NCBI RefSeq assembly: GCF_038003045.1
Contig: NZ_JBBOOK010000002.1
Span: forward strand, 62,001-126,000
Origin: Sporosarcina sp. FSL W7-1349
Lineage (GTDB): Bacteria > Bacillota > Bacilli > Bacillales_A > Planococcaceae
Direction: 5' to 3'
DNA length: 64,000 nt
Every line of letters starts with the position of its first letter. The first letter of the stretch is position 1. The position numbers and the translations under genes are program-made. The notes under the pieces were generated by a model that saw only the letters and a list, made by a program, of their open reading frames with translations, was not told where the DNA came from and ran no database searches. Below are positions 35,442 through 44,125 of this stretch, piece by piece.

Positions 35442-35648
35442 AAAGCATGGAAGATCCTTTTTCATCGCCGGACCGCTGTGGAACGTGTTAATGCTTATCT
35501 GAAAGAGTTCTTTCAATTGAATAACGTCCGCTATCGGACAGGAAAACGCGCGAAAGTTCACTTCGACTTACACGTGCTTATTTACAACGCTTCAAAACTC
35601 GCTGCCGATCGAATCGGCGCACGTTTGAGCCAAGTTCAAGCAGAATGA
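35442..35648 (+). pseudogene. C-terminal fragment of a DDE transposase
   Basis: An open stretch in one frame reads RTAVERVNAYLKEFFQLN, then GKRAKVHFDLHVLIYNASKL, and ends at TGA 35646-35648. The ERVN..LK pattern is the last catalytic Glu region of IS4/IS1182-like transposases. Everything upstream of it is missing. G+C is clearly higher than in the flanks. Confidence 0.75.
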
Positions 35649-35710
35649 TTTCTGTTTTTTTAAATACAATCCACAAATTCTGCTCTTGTTTGTATTTTTA
35701 AAAAGAGGAA

Positions 35711-36039
35711 TTATGAAATTGATTCAGGTAAATAAATAAAAGTGAAACCATCCAATATATACTTTGAAATATCATTTGTTTCAACTAGTTCTTTAACTTC
35801 GGTAATTGGTAAATGTTCAAACAAGTAATTTAGATTAATTTCTTCAGATGTAGAATTATTTAAGAAAGAAATAATATTTTTTTCTATTGATATACGGTTA
35901 ACAAGAATCTTTTAAAAGTACATTCAATTGTTTTATTTCCGACTGTTACGGTTCTATTAACTAAATCAGGAGAGTTAGATAATTGTTTTTTAATACTTTC
36001 AACATCAATTTGCTTAGCCTGTTTTTTAAAAAAATTCAC
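35711..36039 (-). pseudogene. N-terminal remnant of a GerA-family spore germination gene
   Basis: GTG at 36039 behind GGGAG starts NFFKKQAKQIDVESIKKQLS and NSPDLVNRTVTVGNKTI, the usual N-terminus of GerA-type A subunits. Around 35910 the frame shifts, and another frame continues ILVNRISIEKNIISFLNNST to a TAA at 35711. The rest of the gene (about 400 codons) is gone, replaced by sequence next to the transposase fragment. Confidence 0.7.
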
Positions 36040-36175
36040 ATAAATCTCCCTTATAATCCAAATTTAACCTTTAATATTTTTCACAATATAAAATTTCTTA
36101 TACACATAACTTTCCTTGTATATTTTTTAATTCCAAGAACAAAATACATGTAATAAAAAACAAGGAGTGATTTGT

Positions 36176-36616
36176 ATGTCATTAACACCGTATGATCCAT
36201 TTAGACAACTAGCAAATATGCGAAGAAATTTTGACCGTTTTTTCTCTGACTTCCCTCTAGATCTTGGGATGGAAAACAATAATTTTGGTAGTATCAGAGT
36301 TGATGTGCATGAAACTGAAAATGAAGTAATTGCTTCATGTGATATTCCAGGTCTTGAGAAAAAGGAAGATGTAAATATTGATATTGAAAATAATATGTTA
36401 AGCATCAACGGTACCATCAATAAAACAAATGAGATTAAAGAAGAAAGTATGTATAGAAAAGAACGCTATACAGGTAGCTTTCATAGGACTGTATCCTTGC
36501 CAAGCCCTGTATCTAATGAGGGAGTAAAAGCAACCTATAAGAACGGTGTTCTTGAAGTCAGAATGCCAAAGAAAACAAATGATAACAAAAAGAAAATTGA
36601 TGTAGACTTTCACTAA
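36176..36616 (+). CDS. Hsp20/alpha-crystallin-family small heat shock protein
   Basis: Cytoplasmic ATP-independent chaperone of 146 residues. The alpha-crystallin domain (about 42-140) contains VDVHETENEVIASCDIPGL and the conserved end YKNGVLEVRMPK. ATG at 36176 lies eight bases after AAGGAG; an ATG three codons upstream is not used. A+T-rich composition. In sporulating Bacillales such single Hsp20 genes are often sporulation-expressed, but no promoter could be assigned here. Confidence 0.88.
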   Translation: MSLTPYDPFRQLANMRRNFDRFFSDFPLDLGMENNNFGSIRVDVHETENEVIASCDIPGLEKKEDVNIDIENNMLSINGTINKTNEIKEESMYRKERYTGSFHRTVSLPSPVSNEGVKATYKNGVLEVRMPKKTNDNKKKIDVDFH

Positions 36617-36693
36617 ATGAGTAAACTATTACCTGTTATGTAAGCCCGTAATATAAAAACGCCCATGAAGGCGCACAGCTGCACAAATAGCCC

Positions 36694-36728
36694 TGGCATT
36701 CGAGTTTTTTACGAATGCAGGGCTATTT
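36694..36728. terminator. Hairpin near the left IS66 end
   Basis: AAATAGCCCTG..CATTCG pairs with CGAATG-CAGGGCTATTT around the loop AGTTTTTTA. It overlaps the last codons of the minus-strand transposase piece and may also end the hsp20 transcript. Confidence 0.55.
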
Positions 36729-37285
36729 TCTTCCGCAGGAAAGGCGGATGTTCTTAGACCAGGGCAAATATTTGTCCAACAGGTCAGGGTCCTGCTGGAA
36801 GTTCAAATTCGGCAGTTCGGTAAATAGCTTCTGGAGATAGGAGTAAAAATCAATCCCATGGACCTTAGCTGTTTCGGCAAGGGATAGACAGACGGCGTTT
36901 GCTTGCGCACCCCCTTCACTCACGGAGAATAACCAATTTTTACGTCCGATGACGTTCGGTCGGATGGCATTCTCAGCGGGATTGTTGTCGATCTCGAGCC
37001 GGCCGTCCTTCAGGAATGCCCGTAGCCCTTCCGCCCGGTTCAGTGTATACTCCGCTGCTGTCGCGAGCGCACTTTTTCCATAGAAAGGAGATTGCTCCAC
37101 CCACTGAAGGAATTCCTCGACAATTGGTTTGGAGTGCTTGTTCCGCGCCTTTCGTCGTTTGCCCGGAGGCAAATTCCTGAACTTCCGCTCCAGATGATAA
37201 AGGCGGTCGCAATACTCCACGCCAATTCGGCCATTCTTGCTGTCGGCCTTGAGCCAATACCGGCGCACGTGTGCCTTATCTAAGT
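36723..37285 (-). pseudogene. IS66 transposase (TnpC), C-terminal piece 1
   Basis: From the joint it reads KAHVRRYWLKADSKNGRIG, then DGRLEIDNNPAENAIRPNVI and GRKNWLFSVSEGGAQANAV to the C-terminus. The IDNN and RP-IGRKNW segments carry the last catalytic region of IS66 DDE transposases. The N-terminal two thirds are missing. Higher G+C than the second piece shows that the two come from different elements. Confidence 0.8.
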
Positions 37286-37895
37286 TCTCGAATAAGGCAC
37301 ATGCTCGTCGTAAATTCGATGAAGCTCTAAAAGCTTTGCCTGAACAACAACGGTCGAAAGATGTCACAGCCAAAGAAGGCCTGCAGTTCTGTAACCAACT
37401 CTTTGCGATTGAACGAGAAATCAAAGATTTATCTTTTGATGAACGTCATCAAGTGCGACTAGAAAAAAGCCGACCGCTTCTTGGTGCTTTTTCAGTATGG
37501 CTTCGCACGCAAACACCAAAAGTGTTACCAAAGAGTGCACTTGGACAAGCGATCAAATACTGTCGCAATCAATGGATAAGCTAGAGGCTTTCTTAGAGGA
37601 TGGTAGACTGGAGATTGATAATAATAGAAGTGAGAGATCCATTAAGCCATTTGTCATTGGAAGAAAAAACTGGATTTTTGCAAACACTCCGAAAGGAGCG
37701 AAGGCTAGTGCTGTGACTTATAGTATTGTAGAAACAGCCAAAGAAAATGGGCTTAATCCTTATCAATACTTGATGTACATTTTCGAGAAGCTTCCCAATG
37801 TAGATGCGAGTATGAGAACGCCATTGATCAGTTACTTCCTTGGTCGAATAGTCTTCCAACTCGCTGTCTTATTCAACATGATAAATAGATTATAA
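37286..37895 (+). pseudogene. IS66 transposase (TnpC), C-terminal piece 2, frameshifted
   Basis: From the joint it reads KAHARRKFDEALKALPEQQ to ALGQAIKYCRNQW. One base is missing in a run of G near 37573 (CAATGGATAAG where CAATGGGATAAG is expected), and the +1 frame then continues DKLEAFLEDGRLEIDNNRSE and KPFVIGRKNWIFANTPKGA to the stop at 37895. A right-end sequence of IS66 type follows, ending at 37941. Confidence 0.8.
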
Positions 37896-37959
37896 GTCAG
37901 TCCCCATCTTTTTTAATAGGTGGGGACTATTTGACGCTTACTTTCCTACAAAAAATCCA

Positions 37960-38850
37960 TTATAAATTTTCCATTAGACGTTTTTTGATTAATTCATAAT
38001 CGTCTCTAGTAATACCAGGAGCGAATTCTTCAGGTAATTCCTCTAAGTCTGGAATTGGTCCGCCTTCAGGAGTACCAATTTTCACTTCAAGCGGTTTCCC
38101 ATTTTCCGGATTTGTTCCTTTCCAAATCATTCCGATATCCCTGTATTCTGTTTCGCTCCATGTGAATAGCACATTGCTTAAGCCTTTTTCTATGAACGGT
38201 CTGGCATAATCAAATTTTGAGTTATCAAGATTTGGAACTGGAAGCATTTTCGTCAAGTCTACTCCTGTTGCTATTTCAATTGCTTTCGCATAGGCGAGGA
38301 TATGTGTTCCTCCACGAACAAGTAAATACCCAATCATCGTTCTAGCAACTGGGTGATCAGTCATCTCATAAACTCTCATTTTATGTGTACGTGCGCCAAT
38401 CTCTAGAAAAAAGTTATGGGTTAAATCTAAAACGAGATTACCACTATTAAAAACATTATCACCCGTCCAAGGTCTACCCATTGAATCACCAGGTATAGCC
38501 GTTTGAGCTGTGGAAATAAAATGGAGGGTGTTTCTCGCATCCTTCCCATTTTGAAGTGGAGTGATATCAGGATTCCCAGGAAAAGTATTACCTACCGATA
38601 ACAAATTAATCGTATTAGAAACAAGTTCTACATGACCAAATTCTTCTGCTGTAATGCTTGCCACTAAATCATAGAATGGCTTTAGCTTTTTTTTATTTCT
38701 GAAGTTAAAAGACTGAAACATATAATTATTTAAGGTGGACATTTCTCCAAACTTACCACCTAAGAGCTCTTGTACTGCTGCTGCAGCATTCATATCGCCG
38801 TGTGCAGGTATAGGAAGTTCAATTGCCAATTTATTTATTCTTTTAAACAT
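37960..38850 (-). CDS. Manganese catalase (YdbD/CotJC-like)
   Basis: Non-haem dimanganese catalase of 296 residues that breaks down hydrogen peroxide; relatives in Bacillus are spore-associated. The dimetal site ligands lie in the four-helix core, with Glu and His in SITAEEFGHVELV and Glu in FFLEIGARTHKMRVYEMTDH (two stretches). The family insert GRPWTGDNV is present. ATG follows GTGGAGGGGAA. It lies 24 bases after a DUF2642 gene, so the two form an operon. The nearest flank is an IS66 end, but the gene itself is intact. Confidence 0.92.
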   Translation of the reverse strand: MFKRINKLAIELPIPAHGDMNAAAAVQELLGGKFGEMSTLNNYMFQSFNFRNKKKLKPFYDLVASITAEEFGHVELVSNTINLLSVGNTFPGNPDITPLQNGKDARNTLHFISTAQTAIPGDSMGRPWTGDNVFNSGNLVLDLTHNFFLEIGARTHKMRVYEMTDHPVARTMIGYLLVRGGTHILAYAKAIEIATGVDLTKMLPVPNLDNSKFDYARPFIEKGLSNVLFTWSETEYRDIGMIWKGTNPENGKPLEVKIGTPEGGPIPDLEELPEEFAPGITRDDYELIKKRLMENL

Positions 38851-38874
38851 TAATTCCCCTCCACTTCCTTTTTG

Positions 38875-39084
38875 TTAACCAGGAAAAACCCAAATAATTT
38901 GCTGGGTACGAATAAAAAAGGGAGTTTGGTCAGATTCGACAACAATGTGATCTGGCAATACATTTTTCAAGGAGCCACGAACGCTACCTCTTATGGTTTG
39001 AACCGTAACCATTTTACCAACAATGGTTGTTAATGTCTGATAAACATATGGATCATAAAAGCTTAACAGGTTGTTGTTTGTCAT
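38875..39084 (-). CDS. DUF2642-like small protein (YuzF-like)
   Basis: 69 residues, Sm-like beta fold by pattern: VYQTLTTIVGKMVTVQTIRG and LPDHIVVESDQTPFFIRTQ, then IIWVFPG. DUF2642 proteins include several linked with the spore coat. ATG lies after AGGAGG. It precedes the manganese catalase gene, which supports a spore or stationary-phase role for both; no sporulation promoter could be assigned with confidence. Confidence 0.75.
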   Translation of the reverse strand: MTNNNLLSFYDPYVYQTLTTIVGKMVTVQTIRGSVRGSLKNVLPDHIVVESDQTPFFIRTQQIIWVFPG

Positions 39085-39923
39085 TTAGATCCTCCTATTC
39101 TAAAGTCATTCTTACTGAGTATATGTTTCTCGATATGAAAAAAGACTGAAAAACAACTGTTCAATTTGACTCTTGTTGTTAAATACTATCCTGAAAATAA
39201 TAAACGGCAATAGCACATTTTTTGCAATACGAAACTAGGCCTAGCAATACCCAATTTTTTAAACTGGACCTAGGCATGACTAATCTAATCCTTTTATGTA
39301 CGAATTTCCACTATGGCTCGCATACGCCGATGTAATTGACAATAAAATTGAAAAGATAAAGCAAGGGCTTGTAGAGTTCCAGAATAAACTATGGCACAGG
39401 TAATGCCATTCAAAGTATAACGAAAACTCTTGACAAACTATTTCAACGTCAGGACGAACTGTTTCAACGTCAATACAATATTATCAAGCCACTGGAAGTT
39501 GTGTATAACAATTTATAATTGTATGGAACACCAGTAAATCTCGTGCCTATTTCAAAAATTAGAAGTCATTAAGCCGCACTCGAAAGATGGACAAAGATAT
39601 ATTGAAGTTGTATTTATTTATCGCTTTGAAAAATCTGTTGAAACATGTGCCGATATGATTAATTGCGACAGGAGCACCTAATTGGTATGTAAATAAATTA
39701 GCAGCAGAGTTAAGCAACAAAGGTGATGACAAACTATTCAAAACCTTATCATTACTTATTCCAGAGGAAGAATTAAAACCAGAATTAAAGAGTATAAAGG
39801 GTGGCTATAAAAATATTGATGTGGTCACTGTTTCCGAACAACTAAATCAAAAAGGGATACTGGAGGATGTGGGCGGCGTAACACCTAAAATTTCTCCCAC
39901 ATCTCGATTTCAGACATATAAAT
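39085..39923. other. Decayed coding debris, including a DnaB-like fragment
   Basis: About 840 bases with no intact gene. On the plus strand, one frame from about 39660 to 39925 is open for some 85 codons and ends IDVVTVSEQLNQKGILEDVG and GVTPKISPTS; the first part resembles the N-terminal domain of the replicative helicase DnaB. Upstream sequence has short readable pieces interrupted by stops. No start codon with a site is present. Probably remains of foreign DNA. Confidence 0.45.
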
Positions 39924-39963
39924 AACCCTCAAAAATGCCGTCAAACAAGCATTCTCAAGGGTT
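39924..39963 (-). terminator. Terminator downstream of rlmCD
   Basis: A 15-base stem with several G-U pairs (39924-39938 with 39949-39963) just after the stop at 39971; the tail is A+T-rich rather than a clean T-run. Confidence 0.5.
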
Positions 39964-39970
39964 TCAATTA

Positions 39971-41335
39971 TTATTTTAATTCCAGCAGTGCGACCGTCTC
40001 TACGTGACTACTCTGCGGAAACATATCCACCGGCTGCACTTCTTTCGTCTCGTAGCCGCCATCTTCCAAGATTCGCAAGTCCCGGGCGAGGGTGCCGGGG
40101 TTGCAGGAGACGTAGACGACGCGTTTCGGCTTGTATTCCAGAATGGTTTGCAGCAGTTTTTCATCGCATCCTTTTCGCGGCGGATCGACGACGAGGACTT
40201 CGAACCGTTTGCCTTCTGCATACCACCTTGGAATAACGTCTTCCGCCGCCCCTGCTTCAAAGATCGCGTTGGCAATGCCATTCAGTTCGGCATTCCGTTT
40301 GGCGTCTTCGATCGCTTGTGGAACGATTTCCACTCCGTACACTTCCTTTGCTCGCTGTGCCAGAAATAAAGAGATTGTCCCAATCCCGCAATAGGCATCG
40401 ATGACTGTTTCTTCACCGGTTAACTCCGCGTAATCGAGCGCTTGTTTGTACAAGACTTCCGTTTGGACAGGATTCACTTGGTAAAATGAGCGCGCCGAAA
40501 TCTCAAACTGGATGTCGCCAATCGAGTCGATGATGACCGATTTTCCGTAGAGGCAGATCGTTTCGTTTCCGAAAATGACATTCGTTTTGTTGCTGTTGAG
40601 GTTTTGCATGATGGACGTCACGCCTGGCACTGTATTCCGGATCAGCTCGACCACTGCGTCCTTCTGTTGGAATTTCTTTTTCAATGTGACGAGGACGACC
40701 ATCACTTCGCCCGTTGCTCGTGCTTTCCGGACTACGACATGACGCAGCATACCGCGATGTGTTTTTTCATCATACGTGTCGATGCCAAGCGAATGCAGTT
40801 CTCGTTTCAGCGCAGTCATGATTGCATCCGCCTCCTCTGTCTGAATAATGCAGACATCGGTATCAACGATTTTATGCGTTTTGGACTGATAGAAACCTGA
40901 GATGACTTGTCCGTCCCTCGTGCTGAAGGGGATCTGGGATTTATTGCGGTAGCGCCATGGGTCTTCCATCCCTTTCACCGGGTGGACCGGCACATGTGGC
41001 AGCTTAGCGATCCGATCGATGACGTCGCGCACCGACTTTCTTTTTTGCTCGAGTTGCGCTTCATAAGACAAATGCTGGACTTGGCAGCCGCCGCATGGCG
41101 GGAAGACATGGCATGGCGGGATGATCCGATCGGCGGAAGGTGTTCTGATTTCGAGCAGCTTGGCAAAGCCATAGTTCTTCAACGTTTTCGTCACATGGAC
41201 TTCCACTTCCTCCCCCGGCAGCGTTCCGTGAATGAACAGCGGATACCCGTCGACCTTTGCGACGCCGGCCCCGTCATGGGTCAAGTCTTCCACCGTGACG
41301 TGAAGGCGGTCGTTTTTATTCACTATATAAGACAT
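39971..41335 (-). CDS. rlmCD: 23S rRNA (uracil-C5)-methyltransferase RlmCD
   Basis: SAM-dependent RNA methyltransferase of 454 residues. An N-terminal TRAM domain (about 1-62) is followed by the iron-sulfur cysteines CHVFPPCGGCQ, the central domain, and the methyltransferase domain with the SAM motif DAYCGIGTISLFLA. The catalytic Cys lies in VYVSCNPGTLARDL. In B. subtilis one such enzyme (YefA) makes both m5U747 and m5U1939. ATG follows GGAGGAAAT. In B. subtilis this gene stands next to dgkB; here a cyd cassette and a Nudix gene lie between. Confidence 0.9.
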   Translation of the reverse strand: MSYIVNKNDRLHVTVEDLTHDGAGVAKVDGYPLFIHGTLPGEEVEVHVTKTLKNYGFAKLLEIRTPSADRIIPPCHVFPPCGGCQVQHLSYEAQLEQKRKSVRDVIDRIAKLPHVPVHPVKGMEDPWRYRNKSQIPFSTRDGQVISGFYQSKTHKIVDTDVCIIQTEEADAIMTALKRELHSLGIDTYDEKTHRGMLRHVVVRKARATGEVMVVLVTLKKKFQQKDAVVELIRNTVPGVTSIMQNLNSNKTNVIFGNETICLYGKSVIIDSIGDIQFEISARSFYQVNPVQTEVLYKQALDYAELTGEETVIDAYCGIGTISLFLAQRAKEVYGVEIVPQAIEDAKRNAELNGIANAIFEAGAAEDVIPRWYAEGKRFEVLVVDPPRKGCDEKLLQTILEYKPKRVVYVSCNPGTLARDLRILEDGGYETKEVQPVDMFPQSSHVETVALLELK

Positions 41336-41461
41336 TACATTTCCTCCAAATTTCTGATGTCCTTAGTGTAGCATGTTTTCGGGGATTTTTTACGCACCGG
41401 GCATGACATTGTGCATCATACTTGAATGAGTTCTCATTCTTTATTTCCCTCTAAACCCAAA

Positions 41462-41496
41462 ACCCCAAGAAACGGTGGATACCGTGCTCTCGGGGT
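41462..41496 (-). terminator. Terminator of the cyd operon
   Basis: ACCCC-AGA (41462-41470) pairs with TCT-GGGGT (41488-41496) around an inner ACGGT/ACCGT stem, with TTTTGGGTTT on the minus strand. It lies just past the cydS-like ORF. Confidence 0.55.
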
Positions 41497-41503
41497 CGAT
41501 TCC

Positions 41504-41623
41504 TCACTTTTCCCGTTCCTCTTCTTTCGTCACCGCACCATCCATCGGAGCGATCCAAAATCCGACGGCGAGGGAGCCGAGCAGGACAACGAAGGGCGCG
41601 TAGAAGATTAAAAAGTCGTTCAC
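41504..41623 (-). CDS. cydS: CydS-like small subunit of cytochrome bd oxidase, 39 residues
   Basis: Single-helix membrane peptide (NDFLIFYAPFVVLLGSLAVG) with a charged C-terminal tail (TKEEEREK). In Geobacillus the cytochrome bd complex contains a third single-helix subunit, CydS, encoded after cydB; position, length and topology agree here. The start is GTG at 41623, seven bases after GGAGG, and that site overlaps the cydB stop codon, so translation is coupled. It is the last gene of the operon, before a terminator. Confidence 0.75.
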   Translation of the reverse strand: MNDFLIFYAPFVVLLGSLAVGFWIAPMDGAVTKEEEREK

Positions 41624-41635
41624 GTCAATTCCTCC

Positions 41636-42661
41636 TCACACATGGAAATCTTCTTTTCCACGGACGTATTCTTTATTGAATAGGAACAATCGCAGGAGCA
41701 GCACCAACGATGGAATGAGCAGGCCTAGGCCGAGAACGAATGCGACGACGAGTGCAATCGCCATGGCCGGATTGGTGAAGCTGTCGTATATCGTCAAGTA
41801 CGGGTAAAGCAAGTACGGATAATGCGACGCTCCGTACCCGAAGAAAGCAAAGAAGAATTGCCCCGCCAACAGACCGAATGCCAGCCCATATTTTTTCCCT
41901 TTCCATAAAAGCCATACCGTTCCGACAAACAGCAATGCCGACAGTAGGAACATCGGCCAGAACGTTTGAATATTGCTGTAATGCTCGGGGTTGTGCTTCC
42001 GCAACTCGAATATGATTCCACCCGCCGTTACGATGGTTGGCATCGACCAAATGAGCGCGTATTTCCGCAGGAGTTCCCTCGCTTCCATGTCCCCTGCTTT
42101 ATTCGCATACCAAGTCAGGAAAACAGCTGATATATAGAGCGTCGCTGCGATGCTCAACACGACGATGGACCAGGTGAGCGGGCTCGTGAACAGCTTCCAA
42201 TAGTCGAGCACCGGATGGTTATCGATCATTTCCACAAATCCGCCTTCCGAAATGGTCAAGACGATGGAGAGCGAAGCAGGAATTAAGATCCCCGCAACCC
42301 CATACATGAACGAGTAGCCTTTATGCCCCCGAGCTCCGTAAGTTTCAAAGGCGTAGTACGAACCCCGGATCGCCAGCAGGATAATCCCGATGCTGACGGG
42401 GACCAACAGCGTCGTTCCGTAATAGAACGCCGTCTTCGGGAAGAACCCGATGATTCCGACGAAGAAGAAGACGAGGAAGACATTCGTCACTTCCCAAACG
42501 GGGGATAAATAGCGTTGGATGACATTCGTCAACACCCGTTGTTTTCCTGTCAATAAACTATACGCGTTGAAAAAACCGGCTCCGAAATCGATGGCCCCAA
42601 CGAGGATGTAACCGAACAGGAACGTCCACAACACGGAAATCCCCAAAATTTCAAGCGTCAT
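41636..42661 (-). CDS. cydB: Cytochrome bd ubiquinol/menaquinol oxidase subunit II
   Basis: Membrane subunit (341 residues, about eight or nine TM helices) of the high-affinity terminal oxidase that reduces oxygen with electrons from quinol. It starts LEILGISVLWTFLFGYILVG and shows GSYYAFETYG and AVFLTWYANKAG, typical of CydB. ATG overlaps the cydA stop by four bases, which indicates translational coupling. The cydS-like ORF follows. Confidence 0.93.
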   Translation of the reverse strand: MTLEILGISVLWTFLFGYILVGAIDFGAGFFNAYSLLTGKQRVLTNVIQRYLSPVWEVTNVFLVFFFVGIIGFFPKTAFYYGTTLLVPVSIGIILLAIRGSYYAFETYGARGHKGYSFMYGVAGILIPASLSIVLTISEGGFVEMIDNHPVLDYWKLFTSPLTWSIVVLSIAATLYISAVFLTWYANKAGDMEARELLRKYALIWSMPTIVTAGGIIFELRKHNPEHYSNIQTFWPMFLLSALLFVGTVWLLWKGKKYGLAFGLLAGQFFFAFFGYGASHYPYLLYPYLTIYDSFTNPAMAIALVVAFVLGLGLLIPSLVLLLRLFLFNKEYVRGKEDFHV

Positions 42662-44004
42662 AGCATGTCACCGCCTTTCTCCATTTGACGGTCTTCAATT
42701 TCTTTCTCTACCGGGTTCTTCCGGAACATCCTGGTGAGCACGACTATGCTTCCGATCCCCAAGATGAGATAGAGTAGCGCGAACAGCCAGAGCATTGTAT
42801 CGACATGGTTGCTGGACGTGGCCGCTTCGGACACCCGCATGATATTTCGCAAGATCCATGGCTGCCTGCCGACTTCCGCCAACCACCAACCCGCTTCTAT
42901 TGCAATGATGGACAGAGGCCCTCCAAGGACGATCAGCCAGCGGAACCATTTTGAGGAAACGATGCGCCAGCCCCGCTTGACTCCAATCCAAAAAACCGCG
43001 GCCAATAATGCCATCCACATCCCGATAAAAACCATGATGTTGAATAAATAATGGATATAGAGCGGCGGTATATCTTCCTCCGCAAATTGATCCAATCCAA
43101 TCACTTCCGCAGTCGGATTGCCGTGCGCCAAAATGGAAAGCGCGTACGGGACCCGGATGGAATACTTCACTTCCCCATCCGACAGGACACCGAGCAGGAC
43201 AAGCGGTGCATTTTCTTCTGTCTCAAAATGCCATTCAGCAGCCGCCAATTTCTCCGGCTGGTATTCCGCTAGATATTTTCCTGAAAAGTCCCCGATGACG
43301 GCTGCGGCAATCGAGAAGACCAACCCCAACTTCATTGTCAAATAAAGGGCTTTTTTATGGTAGACATGATCGGATCCCCGCAACAGGCGGAACGCCGCAA
43401 TGGCAGCAAGCACAAACGCCGCAGTCATATACGCAGTCACCACAACATGCGCCACTTTCGTCGGCATCGCCGGATTGAACATCGCCAAAATCGGATTGAT
43501 GTTGACGAGTTCGCCATTGACGATGTCAAAACCTTGCGGTGCATTCATGAACGCATTGACAATCGTGATGAACACCGCGGAAAATGAAGCTCCTAATGCA
43601 ACCGGGATCAGCAATAGCAAATGCTTCTTCTGATTCTCAAACCGGTCCCATGTGTATAAATAAATTCCAAGAAAAATTGCTTCAAAGAAAAACGCGAACG
43701 TCTCCATGAAGAGAGGAAGCGCGATAACGTTGCCCGCTAACTCCATGAAATTCGGCCACAATAAAGAAAGCTGCAACCCGATGGCCGTCCCGGTGACGAC
43801 CCCGACTGCCACAGTGATGACGAACCCCCGTGCCCAACGTCGGGCCAGCAATATATAATGTTCGTCGTTCTTTTTGATGCCGACCCATTGGGCAATCATG
43901 ATCATGAGCGGCACCCCGACACCGATTGTCGCGTAAATGATATGGAATGATAAGGTCAATTCGGTTAAAACCCGTGAAAAAAAGACAGCTTCTTCATTTC
44001 CCAT
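42658..44004 (-). CDS. cydA: Cytochrome bd oxidase subunit I
   Basis: Catalytic haem subunit (448 residues, about nine TM helices). The haem-ligand His lies in LTLSFHIIYATIG near residue 18, further conserved blocks in GTAIGLQLSLLWP and GRQPWILRNIM (the GRQPW signature). The quinol loop is of the short Q-loop type, usual for Firmicutes. ATG follows GGAGGAG. The enzyme serves respiration at low oxygen and does not pump protons. The cassette interrupts the rlmCD-dgkB neighbourhood seen in B. subtilis. Confidence 0.94.
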   Translation of the reverse strand: MGNEEAVFFSRVLTELTLSFHIIYATIGVGVPLMIMIAQWVGIKKNDEHYILLARRWARGFVITVAVGVVTGTAIGLQLSLLWPNFMELAGNVIALPLFMETFAFFFEAIFLGIYLYTWDRFENQKKHLLLLIPVALGASFSAVFITIVNAFMNAPQGFDIVNGELVNINPILAMFNPAMPTKVAHVVVTAYMTAAFVLAAIAAFRLLRGSDHVYHKKALYLTMKLGLVFSIAAAVIGDFSGKYLAEYQPEKLAAAEWHFETEENAPLVLLGVLSDGEVKYSIRVPYALSILAHGNPTAEVIGLDQFAEEDIPPLYIHYLFNIMVFIGMWMALLAAVFWIGVKRGWRIVSSKWFRWLIVLGGPLSIIAIEAGWWLAEVGRQPWILRNIMRVSEAATSSNHVDTMLWLFALLYLILGIGSIVVLTRMFRKNPVEKEIEDRQMEKGGDML

Positions 44005-44017
44005 CCCAGTCTCCTCC

Positions 44018-44125
44018 TTAGTTTCCGAACACTCTGCCGATGATGGATACCAACATGATACCCGCCACGATAAAGACTAACCACATCAGTCGCCGTTCCT
44101 GTTTTTTATACATAGGACTGCTCAC
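44018..44125 (-). CDS. Small single-helix membrane peptide upstream of cydA, 35 residues
   Basis: The GTG at 44125 (or ATG at 44113) starts a peptide with the basic stretch YKKQERR and one TM helix (LMWLVFIVAGIMLVSIIG). Its stop lies just before the ribosome binding site of cydA, so it would be the first gene of the cyd operon. The site before GTG (GGAAAGG) is close. I do not recognise it; an oxidase accessory peptide is a guess from position. Confidence 0.45.
   Translation of the reverse strand: MSSPMYKKQERRLMWLVFIVAGIMLVSIIGRVFGN

Larger units (their letters stand above)
36640..37941. mobile_element. Chimera of two IS66-family elements joined head to head
   Basis: Outer ends are GTAAGCCCG at 36640 and CGCTTAC at 37941, both of the GTAA...TTAC type used by IS66 elements but from different elements. 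Inside, two C-terminal transposase pieces point outward and meet at about 37270-37300, where TGTGCCTTAT and ATAAGGCACA form an inverted repeat. No target duplication is seen at the flanks. The genes needed for movement (tnpA, tnpB and the first part of tnpC) are missing, so it is inactive. Confidence 0.75.

Noticed and set aside
39085..39180. Sporulation sigma-factor promoter before the DUF2642-catalase operon
   Set aside because: CATATACT resembles a sigma-E/K -10 element, but no matching -35 element at proper spacing was convincing.
39421..39475. Short direct repeat TTTCAACGTCA in the debris region
   Set aside because: Only two copies inside a decayed coding frame; not enough to call a repeat family.
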